From Gracilibacteraceae bacterium (lineage in GTDB: Bacteria > Bacillota > Desulfitobacteriia > Desulfitobacteriales > Syntrophobotulaceae), in contig JAISEW010000137.1 in NCBI GenBank assembly GCA_031263945.1, positions 1-19,659 of the forward strand: a DNA stretch of 19,659 bases. The letters are read 5' to 3'. The position numbers and the translations under genes were made by a program. Below the pieces are notes generated by a model that was given only the letters and a program-made list of their open reading frames with translations, ran no database searches and was not told the origin of the DNA. The first letter of the stretch is position 1. Each line of letters begins with the position of its first letter. This document shows positions 1 to 7,065 of this stretch, piece after piece.

Positions 1-304
1 TAGCCGGCCGGCTCACAGGCCAGTCAATAACGGCGCCGCCGGCGGCCACAGCGGCGTCCGCCGCGAAACCGTCAGGCATCGTCGCGTTTTTACAGCGCAT
101 AAAGAGGGGCTTGCGCTGATATCCGAACATTTTTTTTCAAAATCACTGGAATTCAATGATGAAATGTGCTACAATCTGAGAGATGGACTTTTGCGGAAAC
201 GTATATTGCCGATGCGGGGCTGCCGGCCTCAGGCACTCTGAAGGGTGACGCGGAGGGAGGAATGACGCTTTCTGGATGAACATAAAAACGATGAAAACAT
301 TAAG
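1..304. other. 5' edge and leader region without a confident gene
   Basis: No gene can be named here. The first bases contain a perfect 12-bp palindrome (2-13), GC-rich inverted repeats (51-56 with 59-64) and a 7-bp stem CAGCGCA/TGCGCTG (93-99 with 112-118) followed, 11 bases later, by a run of eight T (130-137). The gap between stem and T-run is too long for a standard intrinsic terminator. A minus-strand frame starting at ATG 130 stays open to the window edge for 43 codons, but has no Shine-Dalgarno site and no recognisable product. The right part (about 147-304) holds the promoter and leader of the M23 peptidase gene. Confidence 0.5.
146..175 (+). promoter_or_regulatory. Putative sigma-A promoter for the M23 peptidase gene
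   Basis: TACAAT at 170-175 is preceded by TG at 167-168, giving an extended -10 element. A weak -35-like CTGGAA lies at 146-151 with an 18-base spacer. A transcript would start near 182 and have a leader of about 80-120 bases before the peptidase reading frame. The same TACAAT -10 occurs in the strong promoter before the alpha/beta hydrolase (14536-14541). Confidence 0.5.
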
Positions 305-1711
305 GTGACATCCGCTTTTGAGGCTTTTGCCGCCAGCCAGAGGTCGCTGCTGAAAAAAAGAGGGGCGGCGCGGCGGGGATTTTTGCCGCTTATCGTTACG
401 GCTGTCGCTTTCCTGATCTTATGTTATACCTCGATTTACTACGGAACGACCGAGCAGACCGTGCGCGTGAGCATCAACGGTCAGATAGTGGGCGTCGTGG
501 CGGAGCAAACGGAGGCGGAGGCTATGGTGGAGGCCGCTCTGCGCCATTACAGCGAGGAGTACGGCCTTTCGGTTTTGAGCAAGGATGAGGTTTCTTATGA
601 GTCTTTACGCATACGCATTGAGGATCGCACGCCGCTGACTCAGGAAAACGTGACGGCGGCCATAACGCCGTATGTGAACGGCTACGCTCTGGCGATAGGC
701 GAGCAGGTGCTTTTCAAGGTCGCTTCCGCGGAGATCCTGGACGATGTGCTGCAGTCTTATATGGATCATTATATCCAGCCCGGCGAGAGCAAGGTGGTCG
801 AGACGGCGGAGATACAGGACAGTTTCGCTAAGCTGGCGATGGAACTTCATCCCCAGGAAGTGACGCCGAAAGACGAGGCCTTGGACCGCCTTTTGCTGGG
901 CGGCGGCGTAGTGAGCCGGCATACGGTCCAAGCCGGGGAATCGCTGTGGATCATAGCGCGGAAAAATGATATGACCGTCGAGGATATTCTGAAGTCGAAC
1001 GACGGTTTAACGGAAGATTCCATGATCCACCCGGGTCAGGAGCTGTATCTGAACGAGGAGCGCCCGTTCCTGACAGTGGTGGCCACAGGCGTGAGCGTTC
1101 AGGAAGAGGTCATCCCCTACACGGTGGTGACGAGCGAGGATAAAAGCGTGACGCCCGGCTCCAGCGTTATCCGTCAGGCCGGGGTCACCGGCGTGAAAAA
1201 TGTGACGTATTCGTTCGTGGAGAAGAACGGTCGCACCGTGGAAAAAGAAGTGATCGAGGAAGAAATTGTTTCCGAGCCGGTGGACCAGATCGTAGCCAGG
1301 GGGCCGGCGGTTATAGCCGTATCGGTCGCGTCCTCCAGGGGCAGCGGCAATGTTTCCGGCATCGGCTGGCCGCTCTCCGGTAATATAACGTCTTACTTCG
1401 GCGGGGGCCGCCGGCATACGGGCATCGATATTGACGGCGTCACGGGCCAGCCTTTTTACGCCGCGGGAACGGGAACGGTTTCCTCCGCCGGCTGGATGGG
1501 TTCATACGGCTACTGCATTCTGGTCGATCACGGCGACGGGGTGACGACCCGTTACGCCCACGCTTCCCAGTTACTGGTGAAAGCCGGCGACAAAGTGACG
1601 AAAGGGCAGAATATCGGCTTGGTGGGTTCCACCGGCCGCTCGACCGGCTCGCATCTGCATTTTGAAATCATCATCAACGGTAACGCGGTCAACCCGCTGA
1701 ATTATCTGTAA
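305..1711 (+). CDS. Membrane-anchored LysM-G5-M23 family peptidoglycan endopeptidase
   Basis: A LytM-type zinc endopeptidase expected to cut peptidoglycan peptide bridges outside the membrane. Of 468 residues, 1-25 are basic, about 26-47 form one membrane segment, about 53-190 hold a region typical of these exported proteins, 205-250 a LysM peptidoglycan-binding domain (HTVQAGESLW start), about 253-333 a G5 domain, and 355-468 the M23 domain. The zinc and catalytic set is complete: H371 and D375 in HTGIDID, H419 in YAH, and H450/H452 in HLHFE. This architecture is common in spore-forming Bacillota, often linked to sporulation or cell-wall remodelling; that role is inferred. The GTG start at 305 has no good ribosome site. 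A strong GGAGG at 252-256 lies further up, so the true N-terminus may be longer (see findings). miaB starts 7 bases after the stop. Confidence 0.93.
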   Translation: MTSAFEAFAASQRSLLKKRGAARRGFLPLIVTAVAFLILCYTSIYYGTTEQTVRVSINGQIVGVVAEQTEAEAMVEAALRHYSEEYGLSVLSKDEVSYESLRIRIEDRTPLTQENVTAAITPYVNGYALAIGEQVLFKVASAEILDDVLQSYMDHYIQPGESKVVETAEIQDSFAKLAMELHPQEVTPKDEALDRLLLGGGVVSRHTVQAGESLWIIARKNDMTVEDILKSNDGLTEDSMIHPGQELYLNEERPFLTVVATGVSVQEEVIPYTVVTSEDKSVTPGSSVIRQAGVTGVKNVTYSFVEKNGRTVEKEVIEEEIVSEPVDQIVARGPAVIAVSVASSRGSGNVSGIGWPLSGNITSYFGGGRRHTGIDIDGVTGQPFYAAGTGTVSSAGWMGSYGYCILVDHGDGVTTRYAHASQLLVKAGDKVTKGQNIGLVGSTGRSTGSHLHFEIIINGNAVNPLNYL

Positions 1712-1718
1712 TATACCT

Positions 1719-3047
1719 GTGCCCATACTGAACAAAAAAGTCTACATTCAGGTATACGGCTGCCAGATGTCGGAGCGGGACGGCTCTTCATTTCGCGCCA
1801 TGGCGGAAGACTGCGGTTATATGACGACCACGAAACGTGAGGACGCGGATTTGGTGGTGGTCACCACTTGCTGTGTACGGGAAAGCGCGGAAAATCGTAT
1901 TATGGGCAATATCGGCCATCTCAGTCTCTGGAAAAGACAAAAACCGGGGCGGATATTAGCGGTGGCGGGATGTTTGGTGCAGCAGAAAGGCGCTCTGGAG
2001 CGGCTCCGCCGCCGGGCGCCCCATGTGGATATTTGGCTGGGCGCCTTTGAACAGGAACGGTTTACCGATTTGCTGCGGGAGGGAAAACCGGGCGCCGCCG
2101 TCGCCGCGGCGCCGCCCGCCGGTCCGCCGGTCGAGCCGGCGCCGCTGGCCGAACGGGGAAAACTCAGCGCTAACGTGAATATCATCTACGGCTGTGACAA
2201 TCATTGCGCTTACTGCGTCGTACCGCTGGTGCGCGGACCGGAGCGCAGCCGGCCGCCGCGGGACGTGCTGGATGAAACGCGGCGTTTGGCGGACTCCGGC
2301 GTCAGGGAAGTGGTGCTGCTGGGCCAGAACGTCAATTCTTACGGGAAAGCGGAAGGGTGGCGGGAAGATTTTGCCTGGCTGCTCAGGGAAGTGGCGCGAA
2401 CGCCCGGTTTATGGCGGGTGCGGTTCACCACCTCCCATCCGCGGGATATGACGGACGGTCTCATCGCGGCGGCGGCGGAGGAACCGGCGGTTTGCCCGCA
2501 TTTTCATCTGCCGCTGCAAGCCGGTTCCGACCGGATACTGCGGGCTATGAACCGGGGATATACGGCGGCTTATTATCTGGAGCAGACGCGGGCTATACGG
2601 CGGGCTTTGCCGGAAGCGCGGATCTCCACTGACATCATCGTCGGTTTCCCGGGCGAGACAGAGGAAGACTTTGCCGCGACGATGGATCTCACGCGGGAAA
2701 TTTGCTTTTCTCAGGCGTTTACCTTCATGTATTCGCGGCGGTCAGGCACGGCGGCGGCGGCGCTGCCGGGACAGGTGCCGCTGGACGTGAAGCGGGAACG
2801 TCTGCGGCGCCTGATGGCCTTGCAGGCGGAAATGAGTCTGGCCTGGCGGCGCGCGCTGGTGGGATCCCGTCAGGAAGTGCTTGTGACCGGGCCAAGCAAA
2901 AGCAACGCCGCTTTGCTGACCGGGCAGACCGCCGGGCGGGAAACCACGGTTTTTCCGGGCGGGCCGGCGGATGTGGGGACATTGGCGCCGGTGCTGATCA
3001 AAGAAGTCAACTCTTGGACGATGTTCGGCGAGATTACCAGAAATTAG
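1719..3047 (+). CDS. miaB: tRNA-2-methylthio-N6-dimethylallyladenosine synthase MiaB
   Basis: Radical-SAM methylthiotransferase that adds the 2-methylthio group to i6A37 of tRNAs reading UNN codons, using two 4Fe-4S clusters. The 442-residue protein is of normal length. The N-terminal UPF0004 domain has its three cluster ligands at C15 (YGCQM), C51 (TTCCVRE) and C85 (AGCLVQ). The radical-SAM motif is C159-x3-C163-x2-C166 in YGCDNHCAYC. A C-terminal TRAM domain (about 375-440) is present. The YGCQM and TTCxVRE context favours MiaB over the relatives MtaB and RimO. The GTG start at 1719 places the first beta strand where the family has it, although the ribosome site is poor; coupling to the M23 gene 7 bases upstream may help. 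A YlbF/YmcA gene follows, as ymcA follows miaB (ymcB) in Bacillus subtilis. Confidence 0.96.
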   Translation: MPILNKKVYIQVYGCQMSERDGSSFRAMAEDCGYMTTTKREDADLVVVTTCCVRESAENRIMGNIGHLSLWKRQKPGRILAVAGCLVQQKGALERLRRRAPHVDIWLGAFEQERFTDLLREGKPGAAVAAAPPAGPPVEPAPLAERGKLSANVNIIYGCDNHCAYCVVPLVRGPERSRPPRDVLDETRRLADSGVREVVLLGQNVNSYGKAEGWREDFAWLLREVARTPGLWRVRFTTSHPRDMTDGLIAAAAEEPAVCPHFHLPLQAGSDRILRAMNRGYTAAYYLEQTRAIRRALPEARISTDIIVGFPGETEEDFAATMDLTREICFSQAFTFMYSRRSGTAAAALPGQVPLDVKRERLRRLMALQAEMSLAWRRALVGSRQEVLVTGPSKSNAALLTGQTAGRETTVFPGGPADVGTLAPVLIKEVNSWTMFGEITRN

Positions 3048-3057
3048 GAGGCTTAAC

Positions 3058-3501
3058 ATGGACGCTGGTATTTATCTGAAAGCGAGCGAACTGGCGAGCG
3101 CCATCGCGGAAAGCAAGGAAGGGCTGCGATTTCGCGAAGCGGAAGCCGCGGTAAAAAATGACGGAGTGGCGCGCAATCTGGCGCAAAGATGGCATAAGGT
3201 CTATAACCGGGTCAGCGAGATCCTGGCCGCCGGCGATGATTTGCCGGAAGCGGACGCCAGGGCGGTGGAGTTCATCGAGGCAAAGGTGGAAAATCATCCG
3301 ATGATGCTGGAGTATATTGACGCCCATAAAGCGTTCAGCGAACTGTTGTCCAATGTGGACGGGGTACTGTCGGCCGCCTTTAATTTCGGGATGGACGTCG
3401 CTGACGACACGCTTTGCGGTCCGGATCCGAGTGACGCGGCGGGAATCGGCGGTGTTTCCGAAAAAGGCGGGCAAGCCCCAGCCGGTGAGGGTGCGGAATG
3501 A
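3058..3501 (+). CDS. YlbF/YmcA (Ric) family regulator
   Basis: A 147-residue, largely helical protein of the YlbF/YmcA family. In Bacillus subtilis the YlbF-YmcA-YaaT (RicFAT) complex controls RNase Y dependent mRNA processing, competence, biofilm formation and sporulation. The core (about residues 5-112) shows the usual pattern, for example the NHPMM and AFSELLSNVDG stretches. The tail after residue 118 is low-complexity (Gly, Ala, Glu) with a single cysteine, C120. Position directly behind miaB matches ymcA (ricA) of B. subtilis, so the ricA orthologue is the best guess, but the sequence alone does not separate YlbF from YmcA. The ATG at 3058 has an excellent site, TAGGAGG at 3045-3051, that overlaps the miaB stop. 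Its TGA overlaps the pilT ATG by 4 bases (ATGA), implying coupled translation. Confidence 0.88.
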   Translation: MDAGIYLKASELASAIAESKEGLRFREAEAAVKNDGVARNLAQRWHKVYNRVSEILAAGDDLPEADARAVEFIEAKVENHPMMLEYIDAHKAFSELLSNVDGVLSAAFNFGMDVADDTLCGPDPSDAAGIGGVSEKGGQAPAGEGAE

Positions 3502-4565
3502 ACGGGAGCGCCCGCCAATTGCTGCAAAACGCGGTGGATCTGAACGCTTCGGATATTTTTCTCATATCCGGCATGCCGATTGCCTTTAAATTGAGCGGCG
3601 TCATCGAAACTCAGGCGGGAGGCCGGCTCTCTCCGAGCGACACCGAAGTTCTCCTGCGCGAGATTTACGATATGGCGGGAGGGCGCGAAATCGGGCAATT
3701 TTTAAAGGCGGGCGACGATGATTTTTCCTTCGCTCTGGCCGGAGTGTCCCGTTTTCGCGTCAGTACTTACAAACAGAGGGGATCGCTGGCGGCGGTCATA
3801 CGCGTGGTGACTTTTGATCTGCCCGATCCGGGAGAGCTGGGGATCCCGCCGACGGTGCTGCAACTGGCTCACCGGCCTAAGGGGCTGGTGCTGGTCACCG
3901 GGCCGGCCGGCAGCGGCAAATCCACGACGCTGGCCTGCATGATTGATGAAATCAATAAGACCAGTCATAAACATGTGATCACCCTTGAGGATCCGCTGGA
4001 ATATCTGCACAGTCACAAGCAGAGCATTGTGAGCCAGCGAGAGGTTTTTACCGACACCAACAGTTATGTCCATGCTCTGCGGGCGGCGCTGCGTCAGGCG
4101 CCGGACGTGATTTTGCTCGGGGAAATGCGTGACCATGAAACCATCACTGTAGCGATGACGGCGGCGGAAACAGGCCATCTGATCATTTCCACCCTCCATA
4201 CCATCGGAGCGGCGAATACGATCGACCGGGTGATCGACGCTTTCCCGCCGAGCCAGCAGCAGCAAATACGCATCCAGCTTTCGATGGTGTTGCAGGCGGT
4301 AATTTCCCAGCAGCTGATCCCGACGGTTGACGACAAGATGGCCGTCGTTTTTGAGATCATGCTGGTCAACAGCGCCGTGCGCAATATGATCCGCGAGTCT
4401 AAAGTACACCAGCTGGACACGGTGATTTATTCTTCGGCGGGAGAAGGGATGCTGGCTATGGACGCGAGTATCCTGAAACTGTTCAAGGCGGGGGTCGTCA
4501 GTGAGCGTGACGCGCTGGCCTTCGCTTCTAACGCGGATACCCTGCAGAAAAAGATGAGACAGTAA
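3498..4565 (+). CDS. pilT: PilT-type twitching motility ATPase (orphan)
   Basis: A 355-residue hexameric secretion-family ATPase of the PilT (pilus retraction) group. Seen: N-terminal PAS-like region (1-115), Walker A G135-T143 (GPAGSGKST), Asp box around 162-170 (TLEDPLEYL), Walker B 204-212 (VILLGEMRD), His box 227-235 (HLIISTLHT), and the PilT-specific C-terminal motif AVRNMIRE at 293-300, which matches the family AIRNLIRE. All catalytic elements are intact. In PilT systems this motor depolymerises type IV pili from the inner membrane. No pilB, pilC, pilM-Q or pilin gene lies in the window, so it is either an orphan motor working with a distant pilus locus or has another job. It starts inside the YlbF stop (ATGA overlap) and is followed 42 bases later by an unrecognised tail-anchored protein. 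Confidence 0.93.
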   Translation: MNGSARQLLQNAVDLNASDIFLISGMPIAFKLSGVIETQAGGRLSPSDTEVLLREIYDMAGGREIGQFLKAGDDDFSFALAGVSRFRVSTYKQRGSLAAVIRVVTFDLPDPGELGIPPTVLQLAHRPKGLVLVTGPAGSGKSTTLACMIDEINKTSHKHVITLEDPLEYLHSHKQSIVSQREVFTDTNSYVHALRAALRQAPDVILLGEMRDHETITVAMTAAETGHLIISTLHTIGAANTIDRVIDAFPPSQQQQIRIQLSMVLQAVISQQLIPTVDDKMAVVFEIMLVNSAVRNMIRESKVHQLDTVIYSSAGEGMLAMDASILKLFKAGVVSERDALAFASNADTLQKKMRQ

Positions 4566-4568
4566 GCT

Positions 4569-4595
4569 GTCCGGTCCGGTCATCAAGCGCCGGAC
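4569..4595 (+). repeat. Small inverted repeat between pilT and the next gene
   Basis: GTCCGG occurs twice in tandem (4569-4574 and 4574-4579) and either copy can pair with CCGGAC at 4590-4595. No T-run follows, so it is not a standard terminator. It could be a weak processing or attenuation hairpin separating pilT from the downstream genes. Confidence 0.35.
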
Positions 4596-4607
4596 AAAGA
4601 GGTTGCT

Positions 4608-5282
4608 ATGGCGGAAGAACAAGAGTTCGGGTCGGTAGGCGAGATATGGCTGACCGGGGAAGAAGTAAATAAGCTTCTGCGAGGCGACATACTCTGGCAC
4701 GAAGTTGAAGCTGACAGGGCGCGGACCGAAGCGCGGATCAGGGCGGAAGCTTTGGCGGCGGAGTACTCAGCCAGAGAAAAAGCGGCGGAGCAAGCCGGAC
4801 CGGAGACGCCGCCCGCCGCCGCGGCTGATGAGACGACGCGGCTGACAGCGGAGTATGACGCGGTCAGGACAGCGGAGCGCGACGAGGTCAGAGCAGTGGA
4901 CGACACTGCCCTGACGGCGGACGACGCGGCGATGACGGCGGCGGCTGATACAGCTGAAACAGCGGCGGCTGACCCGGCGGAAGCGATAGGGACGGCGGAG
5001 GCGCCGGCGGCGGGCACAGCCGAAGCAGGAAAAAACCCCTGGGAATGCACGCCGGAGGAACGGGAGATCCTCTGGCCGCTGCCCGAATCCGGTTTTCCGG
5101 ACTGGATGAAAACCGAAAAGGCCGAACCGCCATCCGTTTATCTTCAGGCTAATGAGATGAAACAAATACTGACGGAAGAACCCGATCTTCCTTCTTCGGT
5201 TTGGCGAGGGGCCAAGCTGGTGGGGCTGATGCTCGCCTTGGCGGCGGCTACGTTTGGCGTCTGGTGGTACTTTATTTATTAG
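4608..5282 (+). CDS. Unrecognised acidic, Ala-rich protein with a C-terminal membrane anchor
   Basis: I do not recognise this 224-residue protein. Visible parts: an N-terminal segment (1-62) of charged helix; a low-complexity linker (about 63-141) rich in Ala, Asp, Glu and Thr with repeated TAE/TAD units; a Trp/Pro-containing segment (142-170, NPWECTPEE start); and one hydrophobic segment at about 204-222 ending two residues before the C-terminus, as in tail-anchored proteins facing the cytoplasm. A motif seems to occur twice, IWLTGEEVNKLL at 13-24 and VYLQANEMKQIL at 177-188, one at each side of the linker. The ATG at 4608 has an AGAGG site at 4598-4602. It sits between pilT and an ABC exporter and ends 8 bases before the ABC ATPase start. 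The context suggests a membrane-tethered partner for one of these, which is a guess. Confidence 0.75.
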   Translation: MAEEQEFGSVGEIWLTGEEVNKLLRGDILWHEVEADRARTEARIRAEALAAEYSAREKAAEQAGPETPPAAAADETTRLTAEYDAVRTAERDEVRAVDDTALTADDAAMTAAADTAETAAADPAEAIGTAEAPAAGTAEAGKNPWECTPEEREILWPLPESGFPDWMKTEKAEPPSVYLQANEMKQILTEEPDLPSSVWRGAKLVGLMLALAAATFGVWWYFIY

Positions 5283-5290
5283 GCGAGTAC

Positions 5291-5902
5291 ATGAATGAGA
5301 TTTTAACGGTCAGCCGTCTCCAGAAAATACGCCGGACACCCTTGTTTGAACCGGTCTCTTTTTCATTGGTACGGGGCGAAGGCCTGGGGGTTTACGGCCG
5401 CAACGGCTGCGGTAAAACTACTTTACTGGATATCATCGCCGGCGTCGTCAAGCCTGACGCGGGTGAATTCAGCCGCGCCGGGTCGCTTGGCTATGTCATG
5501 CAGCAAGACGGATTCCAGGAAGCGCTTTCCTGCCGCGATAATTTACGGCTGGAAGCCGCTTTATGCGCTTTGACAGGGAAAACGGCGCGGGAGCGCGTTC
5601 AGGAGTGTGCCGAGCGGTGCGATCTTCTGGCTTTCTGGCATAAGCCTCTTTCGCGTTGCAGTGTCGGTATGCGCGCCCGTTTGTCCATTGCGGCGGCTCT
5701 GCTGCCCGCGCCGGAATTACTGCTGTTGGATGAGGCTTTCAGCGGCTTGGACCGGGAATCCTACGATTCGGTCAAGAAGCTGCTCCGGGAGAAAAAACAG
5801 GCCGGCACGGCCATAATACTGGTGTCTCATAATCGGGATGATTTTACAGAATTATGTGAAAACATACTCACTTTGCCCGACGCAAACCGGAGGCCAATTT
5901 GA
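5291..5902 (+). CDS. ABC transporter ATP-binding protein
   Basis: The nucleotide-binding subunit of an ABC exporter, 203 residues from ATG 5291, which is short but complete. Seen: Walker A G36-T44 (GRNGCGKTT), Q-loop around Q71-Q72, a slightly degenerate signature CSVGMRAR (123-130) in place of LSGGQ, Walker B and catalytic glutamate in LLLLDEAF (143-150), D-loop SGLD (151-154) and switch H180. The frame is open upstream to 5201, but that extension overlaps the previous gene and has no ribosome site, whereas 5291 follows that gene's stop by 8 bases and aligns with where such domains begin. The TGA overlaps the TTG start of the first permease (TTGA), so ATPase and permeases are translated together. 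The CcmA/NatA-like size fits a drug, peptide or sodium type ABC-2 exporter; the substrate is unknown. Confidence 0.92.
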   Translation: MNEILTVSRLQKIRRTPLFEPVSFSLVRGEGLGVYGRNGCGKTTLLDIIAGVVKPDAGEFSRAGSLGYVMQQDGFQEALSCRDNLRLEAALCALTGKTARERVQECAERCDLLAFWHKPLSRCSVGMRARLSIAAALLPAPELLLLDEAFSGLDRESYDSVKKLLREKKQAGTAIILVSHNRDDFTELCENILTLPDANRRPI

Positions 5903-7065
5903 AGATCCTGCTGGTTTTTCTTACGGACGCGCGATTGCTCGGCCGCAAGCTGCCTTTGCTGGCGGGAGGGCTGCTCGTTTGCGCCGCCGCTTTTTTCTTT
6001 TCCTTGCCGCCGGAACTCGCGCGCAGCGGCGATATGCCAAAAATATCCATTGCCATGGTCAATAACGACAGTGATGATATGGCGCAAATGCTGGCCGGCA
6101 TGGTGTCCGGGCTGGAAATGGTGGACAAATTGCTCATCGTCGACGAGCAGGAAGCGGAGGCGCTGCTGGACGCCGGCGACGTCGACGTATGCGTGACCAT
6201 GCCGGCCGGGATGATCGACGCCTTGATTTTCAGCGGGCGGGCGGAAATCACGCTTAAGGCGCGCGATCCTTTCACGGGTCCCGTCAGCTTGGATGTGGCC
6301 TCCGCCTATGTAAAAACCATGAACCGGGTGCAGCAAACGGCGCTCTCTTTTTATGACAGCATCCAGCCGTTTTACGGCGACCGGCAATCGCTTTACCGGG
6401 CGGAACGGGTTTTTAACCTGTCTCTGCTACAAGAAGCCATCAGCCGCGCCCGTAATGTCAGCGTGATCCCGGCTGTCGCGCCTTATCATCTCCAGCTGCT
6501 GGCGCTGCTGCTGTTCCTGACCGCCGCGCTCGCGGCGATCACCGCGGCGACTTTGAGCGCGCGTCAGTTCGCCTCCGGGTATTTTCGCCGTTTGGCCGCG
6601 CGCCGTGTCCGCGCCGTCCATATCTGCGCCGCGAAGGCTTTGCTGGCTTTGAGCATGGCGCTGGTTTTTTCTCTGGCGCTGACGCCGTTGTTGGCCGGCT
6701 GGGATATTCCCTGTTCGGCGCCGCGCTTGTTCTTGTCCGCTTCTTTTCTGACTTTGATCATGCTGTTTATCTGCATGGCCTTTGCCGCTTTCCGGCGGGC
6801 GGAATCATCCGCCGACGCCGCCGCGGCCCGCGCGGCCCTTGGCGCCTTCACCTTGCTTCTGTTCATGCTCTTTGCCGGAGGCGGTTTTTACCCCGTGTAC
6901 TTGATGGACGCCAGTTTCCGCACCTTCAACCCGGCCTGGCTCGCCCATTTGCTGGCTGAATGGACCTTGGGCGGGCAGGCGCCTTTCCTGCCGTCGCTCT
7001 TGTATTTCGCGGCCCCGGCCGCCGCCGGCGCTTTCGTCACCGGGATCGGCTGGAGGGAAGCATGA
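5899..7065 (+). CDS. ABC-2 type transporter permease with large external loop
   Basis: A 388-residue membrane subunit of the ABC exporter. One segment at about 17-36, a long outer domain (about 40-194), then five segments (about 195-218, 244-266, 277-298, 313-336 and 363-384) give the layout of ABC-2 family permeases of the YhaP/NatB/YhgE sort. GGGFYPV at 327-333 resembles the re-entrant glycine/proline motif near the fifth segment of that family. The TTG start at 5899 is supported by GGAGG at 5889-5893 and by the 4-base overlap with the ATPase stop. Its own stop overlaps the ATG of the second permease. What it moves cannot be read from the sequence. Confidence 0.85.
   Translation: MKILLVFLTDARLLGRKLPLLAGGLLVCAAAFFFSLPPELARSGDMPKISIAMVNNDSDDMAQMLAGMVSGLEMVDKLLIVDEQEAEALLDAGDVDVCVTMPAGMIDALIFSGRAEITLKARDPFTGPVSLDVASAYVKTMNRVQQTALSFYDSIQPFYGDRQSLYRAERVFNLSLLQEAISRARNVSVIPAVAPYHLQLLALLLFLTAALAAITAATLSARQFASGYFRRLAARRVRAVHICAAKALLALSMALVFSLALTPLLAGWDIPCSAPRLFLSASFLTLIMLFICMAFAAFRRAESSADAAAARAALGAFTLLLFMLFAGGGFYPVYLMDASFRTFNPAWLAHLLAEWTLGGQAPFLPSLLYFAAPAAAGAFVTGIGWREA

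Noticed and set aside
1..130. Partial minus-strand gene starting at ATG 130 and open to the window edge (43 codons)
   Set aside because: No ribosome site, no recognisable motif, and the opposite strand is open across the same stretch as well. Too short to call; the sequence left of the window would settle it.
3702..4700. A 332-codon minus-strand frame opposite pilT
   Set aside because: It lies wholly opposite intact PilT motifs, is rich in Arg and His and has no family resemblance, so it is a shadow.
6960..7061. Longer start for the second ABC permease
   Set aside because: The extension lies inside the first permease, whereas ATG 7062 has a strong GGAGGG site and the same 4-base overlap seen at neighbouring junctions.
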